DNA from: Ensifer sp. LCM 4579
GTDB lineage: Bacteria > Pseudomonadota > Alphaproteobacteria > Rhizobiales > Rhizobiaceae
NCBI RefSeq assembly: GCF_001854885.1
Contig: NZ_MDDV01000005.1
Span: 62,001-126,000, forward strand
Length of the DNA stretch: 64,000 bases
Direction: 5' to 3'
Position numbers and translations under genes: made by a program. Shown in pieces: positions 28,669-37,562 of the stretch (the first letter of the stretch is position 1; the number at the start of each line of letters is the position of its first letter). The notes under the pieces were generated by a model, which was not told the origin of the DNA, ran no database searches, and was given only the letters and a program-made list of their open reading frames with translations.

Positions 28669-28804
28669 AATTGCCGGGCGCGGCCGCCCGCATGCCGCGC
28701 CGCTCGGGTATCCGACTCCGGCAAACGCAGATTCTCCTTCAATTCGGCGCAAAACTGATCTAAACGCTTCTGCCAACACTCCCGCTGAATTCGAAGGCCA
28801 AGAC

Positions 28805-29410
28805 ATGGAAAAGTTCGTCAAGCTCACCGGCGTTGCCGCGCCCTTGCCCGTCGTCAATGTCGACACGGACATGATCATTCCGAAGGACTACCTGAAGACG
28901 ATCAAGCGCACCGGCCTCGGCAAGGGGCTTTTCGCCGAATCCCGCTACAACGAGGACGGCACGCCGAACCCGGATTTCGTGCTCAACAAGCCGGCCTACC
29001 AGGACGCCAGGATTCTCGTCGCCGGCGACAATTTCGGTTGCGGCTCCTCGCGCGAACACGCACCCTGGGCGCTCCTCGACTTCGGCATCCGCTGCGTCAT
29101 CTCGACCTCGTTCGCCGATATCTTCTACAACAACTGTTTCAAGAACGGCATCCTGCCAATCGTCGTCAGCCAGGCCGACCTCGACAAGCTGATGGACGAC
29201 GCCAGCCGCGGCTCCAATGCGGTGCTCACCGTCGATCTCGAGGCGCAGGAGATCACCGGCCCGGATGGCGGTTCGATCAAGTTCGAGATCGACGCCTTCA
29301 AGCGCCATTGCCTGCTGAACGGCCTCGACGATATCGGCCTGACGCTGGAGAAGGCGAGCGCCATCGACAATTTCGAGAAGGCAATCGCCACGTCCCGGCC
29401 CTGGGCATAA
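28805..29410 (+). CDS. leuD: 3-isopropylmalate dehydratase small subunit
   Basis: Small (swivelling) subunit of isopropylmalate isomerase in leucine synthesis; the large subunit LeuC is encoded at 55351-56760. The 201 residues include [37 protein letters not shown], and the conserved loop [15 protein letters not shown], which contacts substrate. It is followed 7 bases later by a RidA-family gene. Having leuC and leuD 26 kb apart rather than adjacent is normal in Rhizobiales. Confidence 0.97.
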   Translation: MEKFVKLTGVAAPLPVVNVDTDMIIPKDYLKTIKRTGLGKGLFAESRYNEDGTPNPDFVLNKPAYQDARILVAGDNFGCGSSREHAPWALLDFGIRCVISTSFADIFYNNCFKNGILPIVVSQADLDKLMDDASRGSNAVLTVDLEAQEITGPDGGSIKFEIDAFKRHCLLNGLDDIGLTLEKASAIDNFEKAIATSRPWA

Positions 29411-29417
29411 GCGCCCA

Positions 29418-29798
29418 GTGGCGACCAGGCTCATCTCCTCCGGTTCGCCCTTCGAGAAGGCGGCAGGCTATTCGCGTGCCGTCGTCAGGGGCGACTGGTG
29501 CTTCGTCTCCGGCACGACCGGCTATGATTATGCCACCATGACCATGCCGGAGACGGTGGAGGAGCAGGCGCGCAATTGTCTGAAGACGATCGAGGGCGTG
29601 CTCAAGGAGGGAGGCTTCTCGCTTTCGGATGTCGTGCGCAATCACTACTACGTCACCGACGCCAGCTTCGCCGACCGGGTCTTTCCGATCTTCGGCGAGT
29701 TGTTCGGCGACATCCGTCCGGCCGCGACGATGATCGTCTGCGATCTGATCCGCCCGGAAATGCTGATCGAGATCGAAGTCACGGCGTTCAGGGGCTGA
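29418..29798 (+). CDS. RidA family protein (YjgF/UK114)
   Basis: A 126-residue protein starting at GTG (M-ATRLISSGSPFEKAAGYSRAV) with FVSGTTGYDYATMTMP, EQARNCLKTIEGVLKEGGFS and the C-terminal IRPAATMIVCDLIRPEMLIEIEV. RidA proteins hydrolyse reactive enamine/imine intermediates from PLP enzymes. The catalytic Arg in the usual (N/T)(R)PA(R/A) position appears as IRPAAT, so it may belong to a non-archetypal Rid subgroup (Rid4-7 type). It starts 7 bases after leuD, likely co-transcribed. Confidence 0.85.
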   Translation: MATRLISSGSPFEKAAGYSRAVVRGDWCFVSGTTGYDYATMTMPETVEEQARNCLKTIEGVLKEGGFSLSDVVRNHYYVTDASFADRVFPIFGELFGDIRPAATMIVCDLIRPEMLIEIEVTAFRG

Positions 29799-29939
29799 GG
29801 AGATCGACGAGGCGATGCAGTTCGAAGGCACCGCCGACTAGGAATGCAGGATCGCCTGGTCCCTCTGCACAATTCGGTGGCCGGCTCATGCGTGCGTGGT
29901 TCCGCGTGTCATCCGTTGGCCATCCGGAAATCGTTTTTC

Positions 29940-29969
29940 GTTGACCAAACGGCAGTCCTCGCGCTATCA
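29940..29969 (+). promoter_or_regulatory. Candidate promoter of metA
   Basis: GTTGAC (29940-29945), 18-base spacer, CTATCA (29964-29969), close to the rhizobial CTTGAC-N17-CTATAT pattern. It is placed immediately before the SAM-II riboswitch, so the riboswitch would begin the transcript. Confidence 0.55.
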
Positions 29970-29975
29970 AACGAT

Positions 29976-30029
29976 CCGTGGTGATTTGGCCGGCCGGCTT
30001 GCAGCCACGTTAAAGAAGTCGCTAAAGGG
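29976..30029 (+). promoter_or_regulatory. SAM-II riboswitch
   Basis: Contains the highly conserved core GGTGATTTG ... GCTTGCAGCCACGTTAAA followed by GAAGTCGCTAAA, as in the metA-associated SAM-II aptamer of alphaproteobacteria. CGTGG (29977-29981) pairs with CCACG (30005-30009) as P1, and the trailing GCTAAA region forms the pseudoknot. A terminator hairpin lies 22 bases downstream, suggesting control by transcription termination when SAM is abundant. Confidence 0.93.
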
Positions 30030-30051
30030 CCGAGGAGAACGATTTCCGAGG

Positions 30052-30084
30052 ACCGGTCGCGATGATCTCGCCGCCGGTTTTTTT
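30052..30084 (+). terminator. Expression-platform terminator of the metA riboswitch
   Basis: ACCGG (30052-30056) pairs with CCGGT (30074-30078), with an inner GCGA/TCGC stem, followed by a run of seven T. It lies between the SAM-II aptamer and metA. Confidence 0.85.
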
Positions 30085-30104
30085 GTATTGATCGAGTGGA
30101 GCCC

Positions 30105-31028
30105 ATGCCCATCAAGATTCCCGACACGCTGCCCGCCTTCGAGACCCTGGTCAACGAGGGTGTGCGGGTGATGACCGAGACCGTGGCGATCCGGCAGGAC
30201 ATCCGCCCGCTTCAGATCGGGCTTCTCAATCTCATGCCGAACAAGATCAAGACCGAGCTCCAGATGGCGCGGCTGATCGGCGCCACGCCCCTGCAGGTCG
30301 AACTGTCGCTCGTGCGGGTCAATGGCTATCGGCCGAAGAACACGCCGGAGGATCATCTGCTCGCCTTCTATGAGACCTGGGAGGAGGTGAAGGGCCGCAA
30401 GTTCGACGGCTTCATCATCACCGGCGCGCCGGTCGAGACGCTCGACTATGAAGAGGTCACCTATTGGGACGAGCTCAAGTGCATCTTCGACTGGACGGCG
30501 ACCAATGTGCATTCGACCATGAATGTCTGCTGGGGCGCCATGGCGGCGATCTACCATTTCCACAGCGTTCCGAAATACTCGCTGAAGGAAAAGGCCTTCG
30601 GCGTCTACCGGCACCAGAACCTGAAGCCTTCCTCGGTCTATCTGAACGGCTTTTCCGATGATTTCGCCGTGCCCGTCTCGCGCTGGACGGAGGTGCGCCG
30701 CGCCGATATCGAGCGGGTGCCGGGGCTCGAAATCCTGATGGAATCGAAGGAGATGGGCGTCTGCCTCGTGCACGAACGGAAGGGCAACCGGCTCTACATG
30801 TTCAACCACGTCGAATATGATTCCACCTCGCTGTCGGAGGAATATTTCCGCGACGTCGATGCCGGCGTGCCGATCAAGCTGCCGCATGACTATTTCCCGC
30901 ACAACGACGCGGCGCTGCCGCCGCAGAACCGCTGGCGCAGCCACGCGCATCTCTTCTTCGGCAACTGGATCAACGAGATCTACCAGACGACCCCCTACGA
31001 ACTCGCGAAGATCGGTGCGGAGCCTTAA
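30105..31028 (+). CDS. metA: Homoserine O-acyltransferase MetA (acetyl type predicted)
   Basis: First committed step of methionine synthesis: acylation of homoserine. The 307 residues start [15 protein letters not shown] and put the catalytic residues at their canonical numbers: C142 (NVCWGAM), H235 and E237 (FNHVEYD), which supports ATG 30105 over the GTG at 30096. Residue 111 is Glu ([12 protein letters not shown]). In characterised MetA proteins, Glu111 goes with acetyl-CoA and Gly111 with succinyl-CoA, so this enzyme is more likely a homoserine O-acetyltransferase despite the usual name. It is controlled by the SAM-II riboswitch upstream. Confidence 0.95.
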   Translation: MPIKIPDTLPAFETLVNEGVRVMTETVAIRQDIRPLQIGLLNLMPNKIKTELQMARLIGATPLQVELSLVRVNGYRPKNTPEDHLLAFYETWEEVKGRKFDGFIITGAPVETLDYEEVTYWDELKCIFDWTATNVHSTMNVCWGAMAAIYHFHSVPKYSLKEKAFGVYRHQNLKPSSVYLNGFSDDFAVPVSRWTEVRRADIERVPGLEILMESKEMGVCLVHERKGNRLYMFNHVEYDSTSLSEEYFRDVDAGVPIKLPHDYFPHNDAALPPQNRWRSHAHLFFGNWINEIYQTTPYELAKIGAEP

Positions 31029-31194
31029 TGTTCATTCCCTTCTTCCTCGAACTGAAGGCGGAAAAGATCCCGGTGACGCTTGCCGGTCCGCAGGCGGCGA
31101 CCAGGGAATTGTCCCGCTGAACTTTCCCGTTGCCGCATGGCCGGAAATGACGCAGTTTGGCGCCGGCATCGGGATAAGGAGCGAGGGACAGAAA

Positions 31195-32211
31195 ATGAGC
31201 ACCGACACGGAAGTCTTCGGCCACCTGCCTTCCGGCGAGCCGGTCCACCGCGTGACCCTCAATGGCGGCGGGCTGACGGCGAAGGTTCTGAGCTGGGGGG
31301 CCGTCATCCAGGATCTGAGGCTCGAAGGTCATGCGCCGCCGCTCGTGCTCGGGTTCGAGGATTTCGACAGCTATCCCGCCTATTCCTCCTATTTCGGCGC
31401 CACCCCCGGCCGCAATGCCAACCGGATCGGCAACGGACGCTTCACGCTCGACGGCGAAGTCTATCAGCTCGAGCTCAACGAGAAGGGCGTCACGCATCTC
31501 CATGGCGGCAGCGACAATGTCGGCAAGCGCAACTGGACGATCATCGCGAGGACAGAGGACAGCGTTACGCTCAGGATCACCGATCCCGACGGCCGGGCCG
31601 GCTATCCGGGCAATTGCACGATCACCTGCACCTATCGGCTGAAGCCCGGCGGCACGTTGAACGTCCTTTACGAATCCGTCACCGACGCGCCGACGCTCGC
31701 CAATCTATGCCAGCACAGCTATTTCAATCTCGACGGCAGCGTCGACGCGCTCGGGCATGACATCATGATCGCCGCCGACCACTACCTGCCGGTGGACGAG
31801 CATCTCATCCCGACCGGCGAGATCCGTCCGGTTGCCGGCACCGTCTTCGATCTCAGGGAAATGACCTCGATGCGGCGGCAGATGGACGGCAACCGGATTG
31901 CCTATGACCACAATTTCTGCCTCTCGCCCGAACGCAAGGAGAAGCGCACGATAGCGCTGGTGCGCAGCATCGGCTCCGGCGTGTCGCTGGAGGTGCTGAC
32001 CACCGAGCCGGGGGTACAGCTCTATACCGGCAGCAAGCTCAACGTTTCGGCTCCGGGTCTCGAAGGCCGCCCCTATGGCCCCTTCGCCGGCTTCTGCCTC
32101 GAGACGCAGATCTGGCCGGACGCCATCAATCACGACGGCTTCCCGAAGGCGGTGCTGCGCCCGGGCGAAACGCTCCGCCAGGAGACCGATTACGTTTTCA
32201 CGAAAAGCTGA
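31195..32211 (+). CDS. galM: Aldose 1-epimerase (galactose mutarotase)
   Basis: Interconverts alpha and beta anomers of hexoses. The 338 residues show the GalM fold motifs GATPGRNANRIGNGRF, THLHGG, the catalytic His in LCQHSYFNLDG and the catalytic Glu region FCLETQIWPDAINH. The ATG at 31195 follows GCGAGGGACAGAAA. It is downstream of metA by 166 bases with no clear terminator between, and convergent with the asparaginase gene 3 bases after its stop. No sugar operon surrounds it. Confidence 0.93.
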   Translation: MSTDTEVFGHLPSGEPVHRVTLNGGGLTAKVLSWGAVIQDLRLEGHAPPLVLGFEDFDSYPAYSSYFGATPGRNANRIGNGRFTLDGEVYQLELNEKGVTHLHGGSDNVGKRNWTIIARTEDSVTLRITDPDGRAGYPGNCTITCTYRLKPGGTLNVLYESVTDAPTLANLCQHSYFNLDGSVDALGHDIMIAADHYLPVDEHLIPTGEIRPVAGTVFDLREMTSMRRQMDGNRIAYDHNFCLSPERKEKRTIALVRSIGSGVSLEVLTTEPGVQLYTGSKLNVSAPGLEGRPYGPFAGFCLETQIWPDAINHDGFPKAVLRPGETLRQETDYVFTKS

Positions 32212-32214
32212 GCT

Positions 32215-33237
32215 TCAACCGGCGATCATCTCGCCCGCGAGCGGTGCCGCCATGCGGGCGCGGATGTCCTCGGGCGGCAGTCCCTCGGCGATCAGCACGT
32301 GCAGCTTGGCAAAGGCCGCCTCGAGCGTCATGTCGGCGCCCGATACCGCGCCAATGCGGGCGAGCGCGGCGCCTGTGGCATAGGTGTCCTGCGCCACCGA
32401 GCCGATCACGCATTGCGTCGTGTTGACCACGGTGACGCCGCGCTTGAGCGCCGCGCCGAGGGCGGCAAGCAGCCGCGCGTTTGCTTCCGGCACGTTGCCG
32501 ACGCCGTAGCTGCGCAGCACCACGCCCCGGAGCATCGGATCGGAGAGCACCGCCTCGACGACGCGCGGCGAAAGGCCGGGATGGATGGTGATGACCGCCA
32601 CGGCCTCCGGATCGAAATGGTCCGGCAGAAAGAAGCTCCTGGGCTCGGCGGCGAGCAACAGCTCCCGGCGCAGCACGATGTTGATGCCGGCCTCGGCGAT
32701 CGCCGGATAGTTGGGCGAGTCGAAGGCATCGAAGCGGTCGGTCGCGATTTTTCGGCTGCGGTTGCCGCGCAACAGCTTGCGGCCGAAACAGAGCCCCACT
32801 TCGCGGAGCGGATGCTGTGCGGCGAGGATCAGCGCCATTTCGAGATTCTCGAGCCCGTCGCTGCGCGGCGCCGTCAGCGGGATCTGCGCCCCCGTCAGGA
32901 TCACCGGCTTGTCGAGGCCGCGCAGCATGAAGGAGAGCGCCGAGGCAGTCCAGGCCATGGTGTCGGTGCCATGCAGCACGACGAAGCCGTCATAGGCATC
33001 CCAGCGGCGGACGAGTTCGCCGGCAATGACCGGCCACTGCGCCGGCTGCAGATTGGCGCTGTCGATCAGCCTGTCGAGCTCGACAACATCACAATCCGGG
33101 AGCGGCGTGGCCGAGGCCGTTTCGCCGAGCCGGCGCTTGAGCAGGGCGCCAAAGCCGGTCATGGGCTTGAGGCCGCCGGGGGTGGCTTCCATGCCGATGG
33201 TGCCGCCCGTATGCAGGATGAGGACGCGCCGGCTCAT
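32215..33237 (-). CDS. ansA: Asparaginase (type I-like)
   Basis: Hydrolyses asparagine to aspartate and ammonia. The 340 residues begin RRVLILHTGGTIGMEATPGG (first catalytic Thr in TGGTIG) and contain FVVLHGTDTMAWTASALSFM (second Thr/Asp motif) and VILTGAQIPLTAPRSDGLEN. There is no signal peptide, so it is cytoplasmic. The ATG overlaps the aspA stop (ATGA at 33237-33234), coupling asparagine and aspartate breakdown: asparagine to aspartate to fumarate. Confidence 0.94.
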   Translation of the reverse strand: MSRRVLILHTGGTIGMEATPGGLKPMTGFGALLKRRLGETASATPLPDCDVVELDRLIDSANLQPAQWPVIAGELVRRWDAYDGFVVLHGTDTMAWTASALSFMLRGLDKPVILTGAQIPLTAPRSDGLENLEMALILAAQHPLREVGLCFGRKLLRGNRSRKIATDRFDAFDSPNYPAIAEAGINIVLRRELLLAAEPRSFFLPDHFDPEAVAVITIHPGLSPRVVEAVLSDPMLRGVVLRSYGVGNVPEANARLLAALGAALKRGVTVVNTTQCVIGSVAQDTYATGAALARIGAVSGADMTLEAAFAKLHVLIAEGLPPEDIRARMAAPLAGEMIAG

Positions 33238-34655
33238 GCGATACCTGCTGCGGGACTGAGCATTGCCTGCGGGCTAAGCAGCCGGTCGAGTTCCGCCGGC
33301 GTCAGCAGCCCCTCGGCAGCCACCAGTTCGCGCACGGTGGCGCCGCTTGCAAGCGCCTCGGCGGCAATGCGGGTGGCGTTGGTATAGCCGATATGGGGCA
33401 CGAGAGCGGTGACGATCCCGATGCTCTGCTCCACGTGCCTGCGGCACTGCTCGCGATTGGCGCGGATGCCGCGGACGCAGCGCTCTTCGAGGATGCGGCA
33501 GGCGGTTGCCAGCATCTTGATCGACGAGAACAGGTTATAGACGATCAGCGGCTCCATGGCATTGAGCTGGAGCTGGCCGGCTTCGGCCGCGAGCGTCACG
33601 GCAAGGTCGTTGCCGATGACCTGATAGGCAACCTGGTTCACGGCCTCTGGAATGACCGGGTTGACCTTGCCGGGCATGATCGACGAGCCGGGCTGCATCG
33701 CCGGCAGCACGATCTCGCCGAGCCCGGCGCGCGGTCCGCTCGACAGGAGGCGCAGATCGTTGGCAAGCTTCGAAAGCTTGATCGCCAGCCGCTTGAGCAG
33801 GCCGGAAAAGAGCACGAAGGCGCCCATGTCCGAGGTCGCCTCGATCAGGTTGGCGGCCGGAACCACCGGCTTGCCGGAAATTTCGGCGAGATGGCGAACC
33901 GCGAGAACGGCGTAGTCCGGATGGGTGTTGAGGCCGGTGCCGATGGCGGTGCCGCCGAGATTGACCTCGCAGAGAAGACGCAGGATCTCGCCGATGCGAT
34001 CGATGTCCTCGCCGAGATTGACGGCGAAGGCGTCGAATTCCTGGCCGAGCGTCATCGGCACCGCATCCTGAAGCTGGGTGCGGCCCATCTTGATGACGTC
34101 GGCGAACTCCCGCCCCTTTTCCGAAAGTGCCTGCTGGAGCGAAGCGATCGCCGCCACCAGCGGCTCGGCGGCGAATTGCAGACCGAGGCAGACGGCGGTC
34201 GGATAGGCGTCATTGGTCGATTGCGACCTGTTCACGTCGTCGTTCGGATGCAGGTGGCCGTAGGCGCCCTTGGGATGACCGAGCTTTTCGAGCGCGAGGT
34301 TGGCGATCACCTCATTGGCGTTCATGTTGGTGGACGTGCCGGCGCCGCCCTGGATCAGATCGACGACGAATTGATCGTTGAGGCGGCCGGCGGCGATCTC
34401 CTTGCAGGCGGCGATGACCGCCTCGGCCTTCTGCGGCGCGATGAGGCCGAGGTCACGATTGGCACGGGCGGCCGCCGCCTTGACCATGGCGAGTGCCGCG
34501 ACGAAATGCGGAAAATGGCTGATCGGCACGCCGGTGATCGGAAAGTTCTCGACTGCCCGGAGCGTCTGGACGCCGTACCAGGCGTCCGCCGGCACCTCCC
34601 GGTCGCCGAGCAGATCATGTTCGATACGCATCATGTTCATGGGGTTCGCTCGCAT
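33234..34655 (-). CDS. aspA: Aspartate ammonia-lyase
   Basis: Deaminates aspartate to fumarate. The 473 residues have the fumarase/aspartase superfamily signature GSSIMPGKVNP (catalytic loop) plus TSTNMNANEVIANLALE and GRTQLQDAVPMTLGQEF; the GSSIMPGKVNPV..A pattern and overall length favour aspartase over fumarase C, and the partner asparaginase supports it. The start at 34655 is provisional: other ATGs occur at residues 6, 8 and 9, and no strong binding site decides. It lies downstream of the AGCS symporter on the same strand. Confidence 0.92.
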   Translation of the reverse strand: MRANPMNMMRIEHDLLGDREVPADAWYGVQTLRAVENFPITGVPISHFPHFVAALAMVKAAAARANRDLGLIAPQKAEAVIAACKEIAAGRLNDQFVVDLIQGGAGTSTNMNANEVIANLALEKLGHPKGAYGHLHPNDDVNRSQSTNDAYPTAVCLGLQFAAEPLVAAIASLQQALSEKGREFADVIKMGRTQLQDAVPMTLGQEFDAFAVNLGEDIDRIGEILRLLCEVNLGGTAIGTGLNTHPDYAVLAVRHLAEISGKPVVPAANLIEATSDMGAFVLFSGLLKRLAIKLSKLANDLRLLSSGPRAGLGEIVLPAMQPGSSIMPGKVNPVIPEAVNQVAYQVIGNDLAVTLAAEAGQLQLNAMEPLIVYNLFSSIKMLATACRILEERCVRGIRANREQCRRHVEQSIGIVTALVPHIGYTNATRIAAEALASGATVRELVAAEGLLTPAELDRLLSPQAMLSPAAGIA

Positions 34656-34702
34656 GGATTGAAACGACGGGCCGGCGGCCCCGGCCCTGTATTGGTTTTA
34701 GG

Positions 34703-34746
34703 GCGGGAAACGGAAAACCGTCTGCGGTTTTCCGGCGCTTTCCCGC
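34703..34746 (-). other. Strong intercistronic hairpin between symporter gene and aspA
   Basis: GGAAAACCG-TCTG-CGGTTTTCC is a perfect 9-bp inner stem (34712-34733), extended by an outer GCGGGAAA/TTTCCCGC pairing. There is no T tract on the minus strand, so it looks more like an mRNA-stabilising or attenuating element than a full terminator. Confidence 0.5.
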
Positions 34747-34772
34747 TGTATCTGCTCGTTTTCGGTTGACGC

Positions 34773-36233
34773 TTAGGCGCGCGCGCTCCCGCCCGCTGCT
34801 ACGGCTTCGGGTTCCTCCCCCCATACCGTGCCGCTCCAGGCGTTGCGGTCGATGCCGGCATAGCCGAATTTTTCCGGATCGAAGACCGGCTCGCCGGCGT
34901 TCTTCGCAAGCTGGCTGTCGTAGTCCTGCATCAACTTCAGGGCGGGCTTGAAGAGCATGACGAGCGCGAAGAGATTGACGAGCGCCAGCAGGCCCATGGT
35001 GACGTCGGCAAAGGCGAAGATCGTGCCGAGGTCGGAGGTGGCGCCCCAACCGCAGAGGCCGATCACCGCAATGCGATAGACGATGATCAGCGGCCTGTTC
35101 TGCCCGCCGAGCCAGGCGAGGCTGTTCTCGCCCAGATAGTAGTTGTAGATCATCGTGGTGAAGCCGAAGAGCATCATCGCTATGCTGACGAAGACCCGGC
35201 CCCCTTCGCCGATATGGCCGGCCAGCGAGGCTTGCGCGAGTGCGATGCCGCCAACCTCCTCGGCACCTGGGCGATAGACGTCGCCAAGCAGGATGATGAA
35301 GGCGGTGCAGGAGCACACGATCAGCGTGTCGATGAAGACGGAGAAGGCCTGGACGACGCCCTGCGAGGCGGGATGCGGGACTTCGGCGACTGCCGCGACA
35401 TTCGGGGCGCTGCCGAGTCCGGCTTCGTTGGAGAAGAGCCCGCGCCTGACGCCCATGACGATTGCCGCGCCGATGCCGCCGCCGACCGCCGGCTCCAGGC
35501 CGAAGGCGCTCTTGACGATCAACATGAGCGTGGCGGGGACCGCGTCGAAGTTCAGTGCGAGCACGACCAGCGCCATCGCGATATAGCCGAGCGCCATGGC
35601 CGGTACCAGCACGTCGGCAATGCGGGCAATGCGCCGGACGCCGCCGGCGATGATGATGCCGACCAGCACGGCGAGGCCAACGCCGATCGCCATCACCGGC
35701 ACGCCGAAGGCGTCGTTGAGCGAGGTGGCGACCGCATAGGACTGCACACCATTGAAGCCGAAGCCGAACGTGACCAGCAGCAGCACCGAATAAAGGCCCG
35801 CAAGCCACTTCCAGCGCTCGCCAAGCCCGTGGGCGATGTAATAGGCCGGTCCGCCACGATAGGTTCCATCCGGCTCGGCGCGCTTGTATGCCTGCGCCAG
35901 GGTGCATTCGAAGAAGCTCGTCGCCATGCCGATGAGGCCGACGACCCACATCCAGAAGACCGCGCCCGGGCCGCCAAGGGTGATCGCCACGGCAACGCCG
36001 GCGATATTGCCGCCGCCGACGCGGCCGGCAACCGAGAGCATCAGCGCCTGGAAGGAGGAGAGATGGCCGTCGGATCCGCTGGCGAAGACCTGCCCGGACC
36101 CGAGAATGCGGAACATGCGTCCGAAATAGCGAAGCTGCACGAAGCGCGAGGCAAAGGTGAACCACAGGCCGAGGCCGATCAGAACCACGATCAGCACCTT
36201 GCTCCACAAGAGATCATTGAGAAAATCGAGCAT
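34773..36233 (-). CDS. Sodium:alanine/glycine symporter (AGCS family)
   Basis: A 486-residue inner-membrane sodium-coupled amino-acid transporter with about ten hydrophobic segments, beginning LLWSKVLIVVLIGLGLWFTF. It carries the AGCS signatures GRVGGGNIAGVAVAITLGGPG (GxGNxxGV type), GLFSNEAGLGSAPN and FGFTTMIYNYYLGEN. ATG 36233 has GGGAGG six bases upstream; the ORF runs 84 bases further with no such site. Its place ahead of aspA-ansA suggests uptake of a substrate related to asparagine/aspartate or alanine; the substrate is inference. Confidence 0.92.
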   Translation of the reverse strand: MLDFLNDLLWSKVLIVVLIGLGLWFTFASRFVQLRYFGRMFRILGSGQVFASGSDGHLSSFQALMLSVAGRVGGGNIAGVAVAITLGGPGAVFWMWVVGLIGMATSFFECTLAQAYKRAEPDGTYRGGPAYYIAHGLGERWKWLAGLYSVLLLVTFGFGFNGVQSYAVATSLNDAFGVPVMAIGVGLAVLVGIIIAGGVRRIARIADVLVPAMALGYIAMALVVLALNFDAVPATLMLIVKSAFGLEPAVGGGIGAAIVMGVRRGLFSNEAGLGSAPNVAAVAEVPHPASQGVVQAFSVFIDTLIVCSCTAFIILLGDVYRPGAEEVGGIALAQASLAGHIGEGGRVFVSIAMMLFGFTTMIYNYYLGENSLAWLGGQNRPLIIVYRIAVIGLCGWGATSDLGTIFAFADVTMGLLALVNLFALVMLFKPALKLMQDYDSQLAKNAGEPVFDPEKFGYAGIDRNAWSGTVWGEEPEAVAAGGSARA

Positions 36234-36432
36234 ACATGTCCTCCCATTGCCGCCGGCGCGGGCGGCGCGCTGGATGGCTTCCCGGCCCGGCGCCGAAAGC
36301 CTGATAGTCTCCCGCAACCGCTATGCCGGTTGAAACCCGGCGTTGCAATTTGCCGGCCTGTTGCCAATTGGCGCATTCTGGTGCAGGATCCGCGCCAGAA
36401 TGCGCTTTCGCTTTTTGGCGCTGGGGGAGGGA

Positions 36433-37251
36433 ATGCACCAGGATTTCGCCGCCAATCTCCGGCTTCTGTGCAGCTATCGCGGTTCCATCGCCGAAGTCTG
36501 CCGGCTCTTGAAGATCAATCGGCCGCAATTCAACCGCTATCTCGGCGGGCGGCACCTGCCTTCCGCCCATATCCTGCGGCGGCTCTGCGATTTCTTCGGT
36601 GTCGAGGAATATGAAATCCTGCTTCCGGCCGCCCGCTTCGCGGAACTGGTGCGGTTGCGCCCGCGCGCACCGCGCCTCGACGCCGCCGCCAGTTCGCCCG
36701 AGGCCGCGCATTTCGGACGGCTGAAGGCGATCGGCAGCGCCGGACTGGAGAAGTATCTCGGCTATTACTTCGAGACCTATTGCTCGATGGCCTATCCGGG
36801 CAGGGTCCTGCGCAATCTCGTTCGCTTCGAGCAGCTCGAGGGCGGCGTGTTCTACCGCCGCAGCGAACGGCTCGTCGAGCGGCCGGGCGAGAAGGCCTAT
36901 CGGGCCGTCTATCGCGGCATGGCGCATTTCCTGACCGATCGCATTTTCCTCGTCGATTACGAAACGCTGACGGGATTGGAAATCAGCCAGACGATCCTGT
37001 TCCCTTCCTTCAAGAACCGAATCACGCGGCTTACCGGCCTGAAGCTCGGCGTTTCCGGGAGCGGCGAGCGCATGCCCTGTTGCGCGCGGGTGGTCTACGA
37101 CTATCTCGGCGCCGCTGTCGACCTGCGCCAGGCGCTCTCTCTCTGCGGCCTTTACGCGCCGGACGACCCCCGCCTCGACGGCGCGCTGCGCACCGCCATC
37201 GCCAACGACATCGCCCCCGGCGAAGCGCTGTTTCGGGCAAGGTTCGTTTGA
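36433..37251 (+). CDS. XRE-type helix-turn-helix transcriptional regulator
   Basis: A 272-residue protein with an N-terminal HTH (about 5-65: FAANLRLLCSYRGSIAEVCRLLKINRPQFNRYLGG) and a long C-terminal region of unknown ligand (about 90-270, with GYYFETYCSMAYPGRVLR and VYRGMAHFLTDRIFLVDYET). ATG 36433 has GGGGGAGGGA directly upstream; a TTG-started frame from 36343 is not needed. It is divergent from the symporter-aspA-ansA genes, the classic position for a local regulator, though it might act elsewhere. The shared promoter region is 36234-36432. Confidence 0.8.
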   Translation: MHQDFAANLRLLCSYRGSIAEVCRLLKINRPQFNRYLGGRHLPSAHILRRLCDFFGVEEYEILLPAARFAELVRLRPRAPRLDAAASSPEAAHFGRLKAIGSAGLEKYLGYYFETYCSMAYPGRVLRNLVRFEQLEGGVFYRRSERLVERPGEKAYRAVYRGMAHFLTDRIFLVDYETLTGLEISQTILFPSFKNRITRLTGLKLGVSGSGERMPCCARVVYDYLGAAVDLRQALSLCGLYAPDDPRLDGALRTAIANDIAPGEALFRARFV

Positions 37252-37562
37252 ACACTTCGAGGGAAGCCGCGGGTTTCCAAGGCTTGCCTTCCTGACCGGC
37301 CATGGCCATCCATTCTGATCGCAAGGACACCCGATCTCGCGCTCGCCAGCGGCAGATATGATCGATTGCGGAGTGCCCTGCCGCTCTCGCGCAATGGCTG
37401 TTGCCTCGCAAAGCACACTTCAATAAGTTCCACCCGGGGCCAGCGCATCGGCGCGAAAATCGTGCGGGTTCTCGGTAAGCTCGATGTGCAGATTCAAAGA
37501 GTTGCAGCGAGCTTTGCGCGTCTGAAAAGACGCGCGGCGCTGTAGGTGGCAAGGGGACGATC
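37252..37562. other. Intergenic region with a partial element B
   Basis: No convincing gene. Positions 37490-37546 are a diverged element B (TTGCAGCGAGCTTTGCGCGTC-like, then AAGACGCGCGGCGCTGTAGG), just before the GSCFA gene. Nothing else was recognised. Confidence 0.6.

Noticed and set aside
35214-36614. 466-codon open frame antisense to the AGCS symporter
   Set aside because: It spans the divergent promoter region and has an Asp/Ala/Arg-rich shadow composition; the opposite strand carries clear AGCS motifs.
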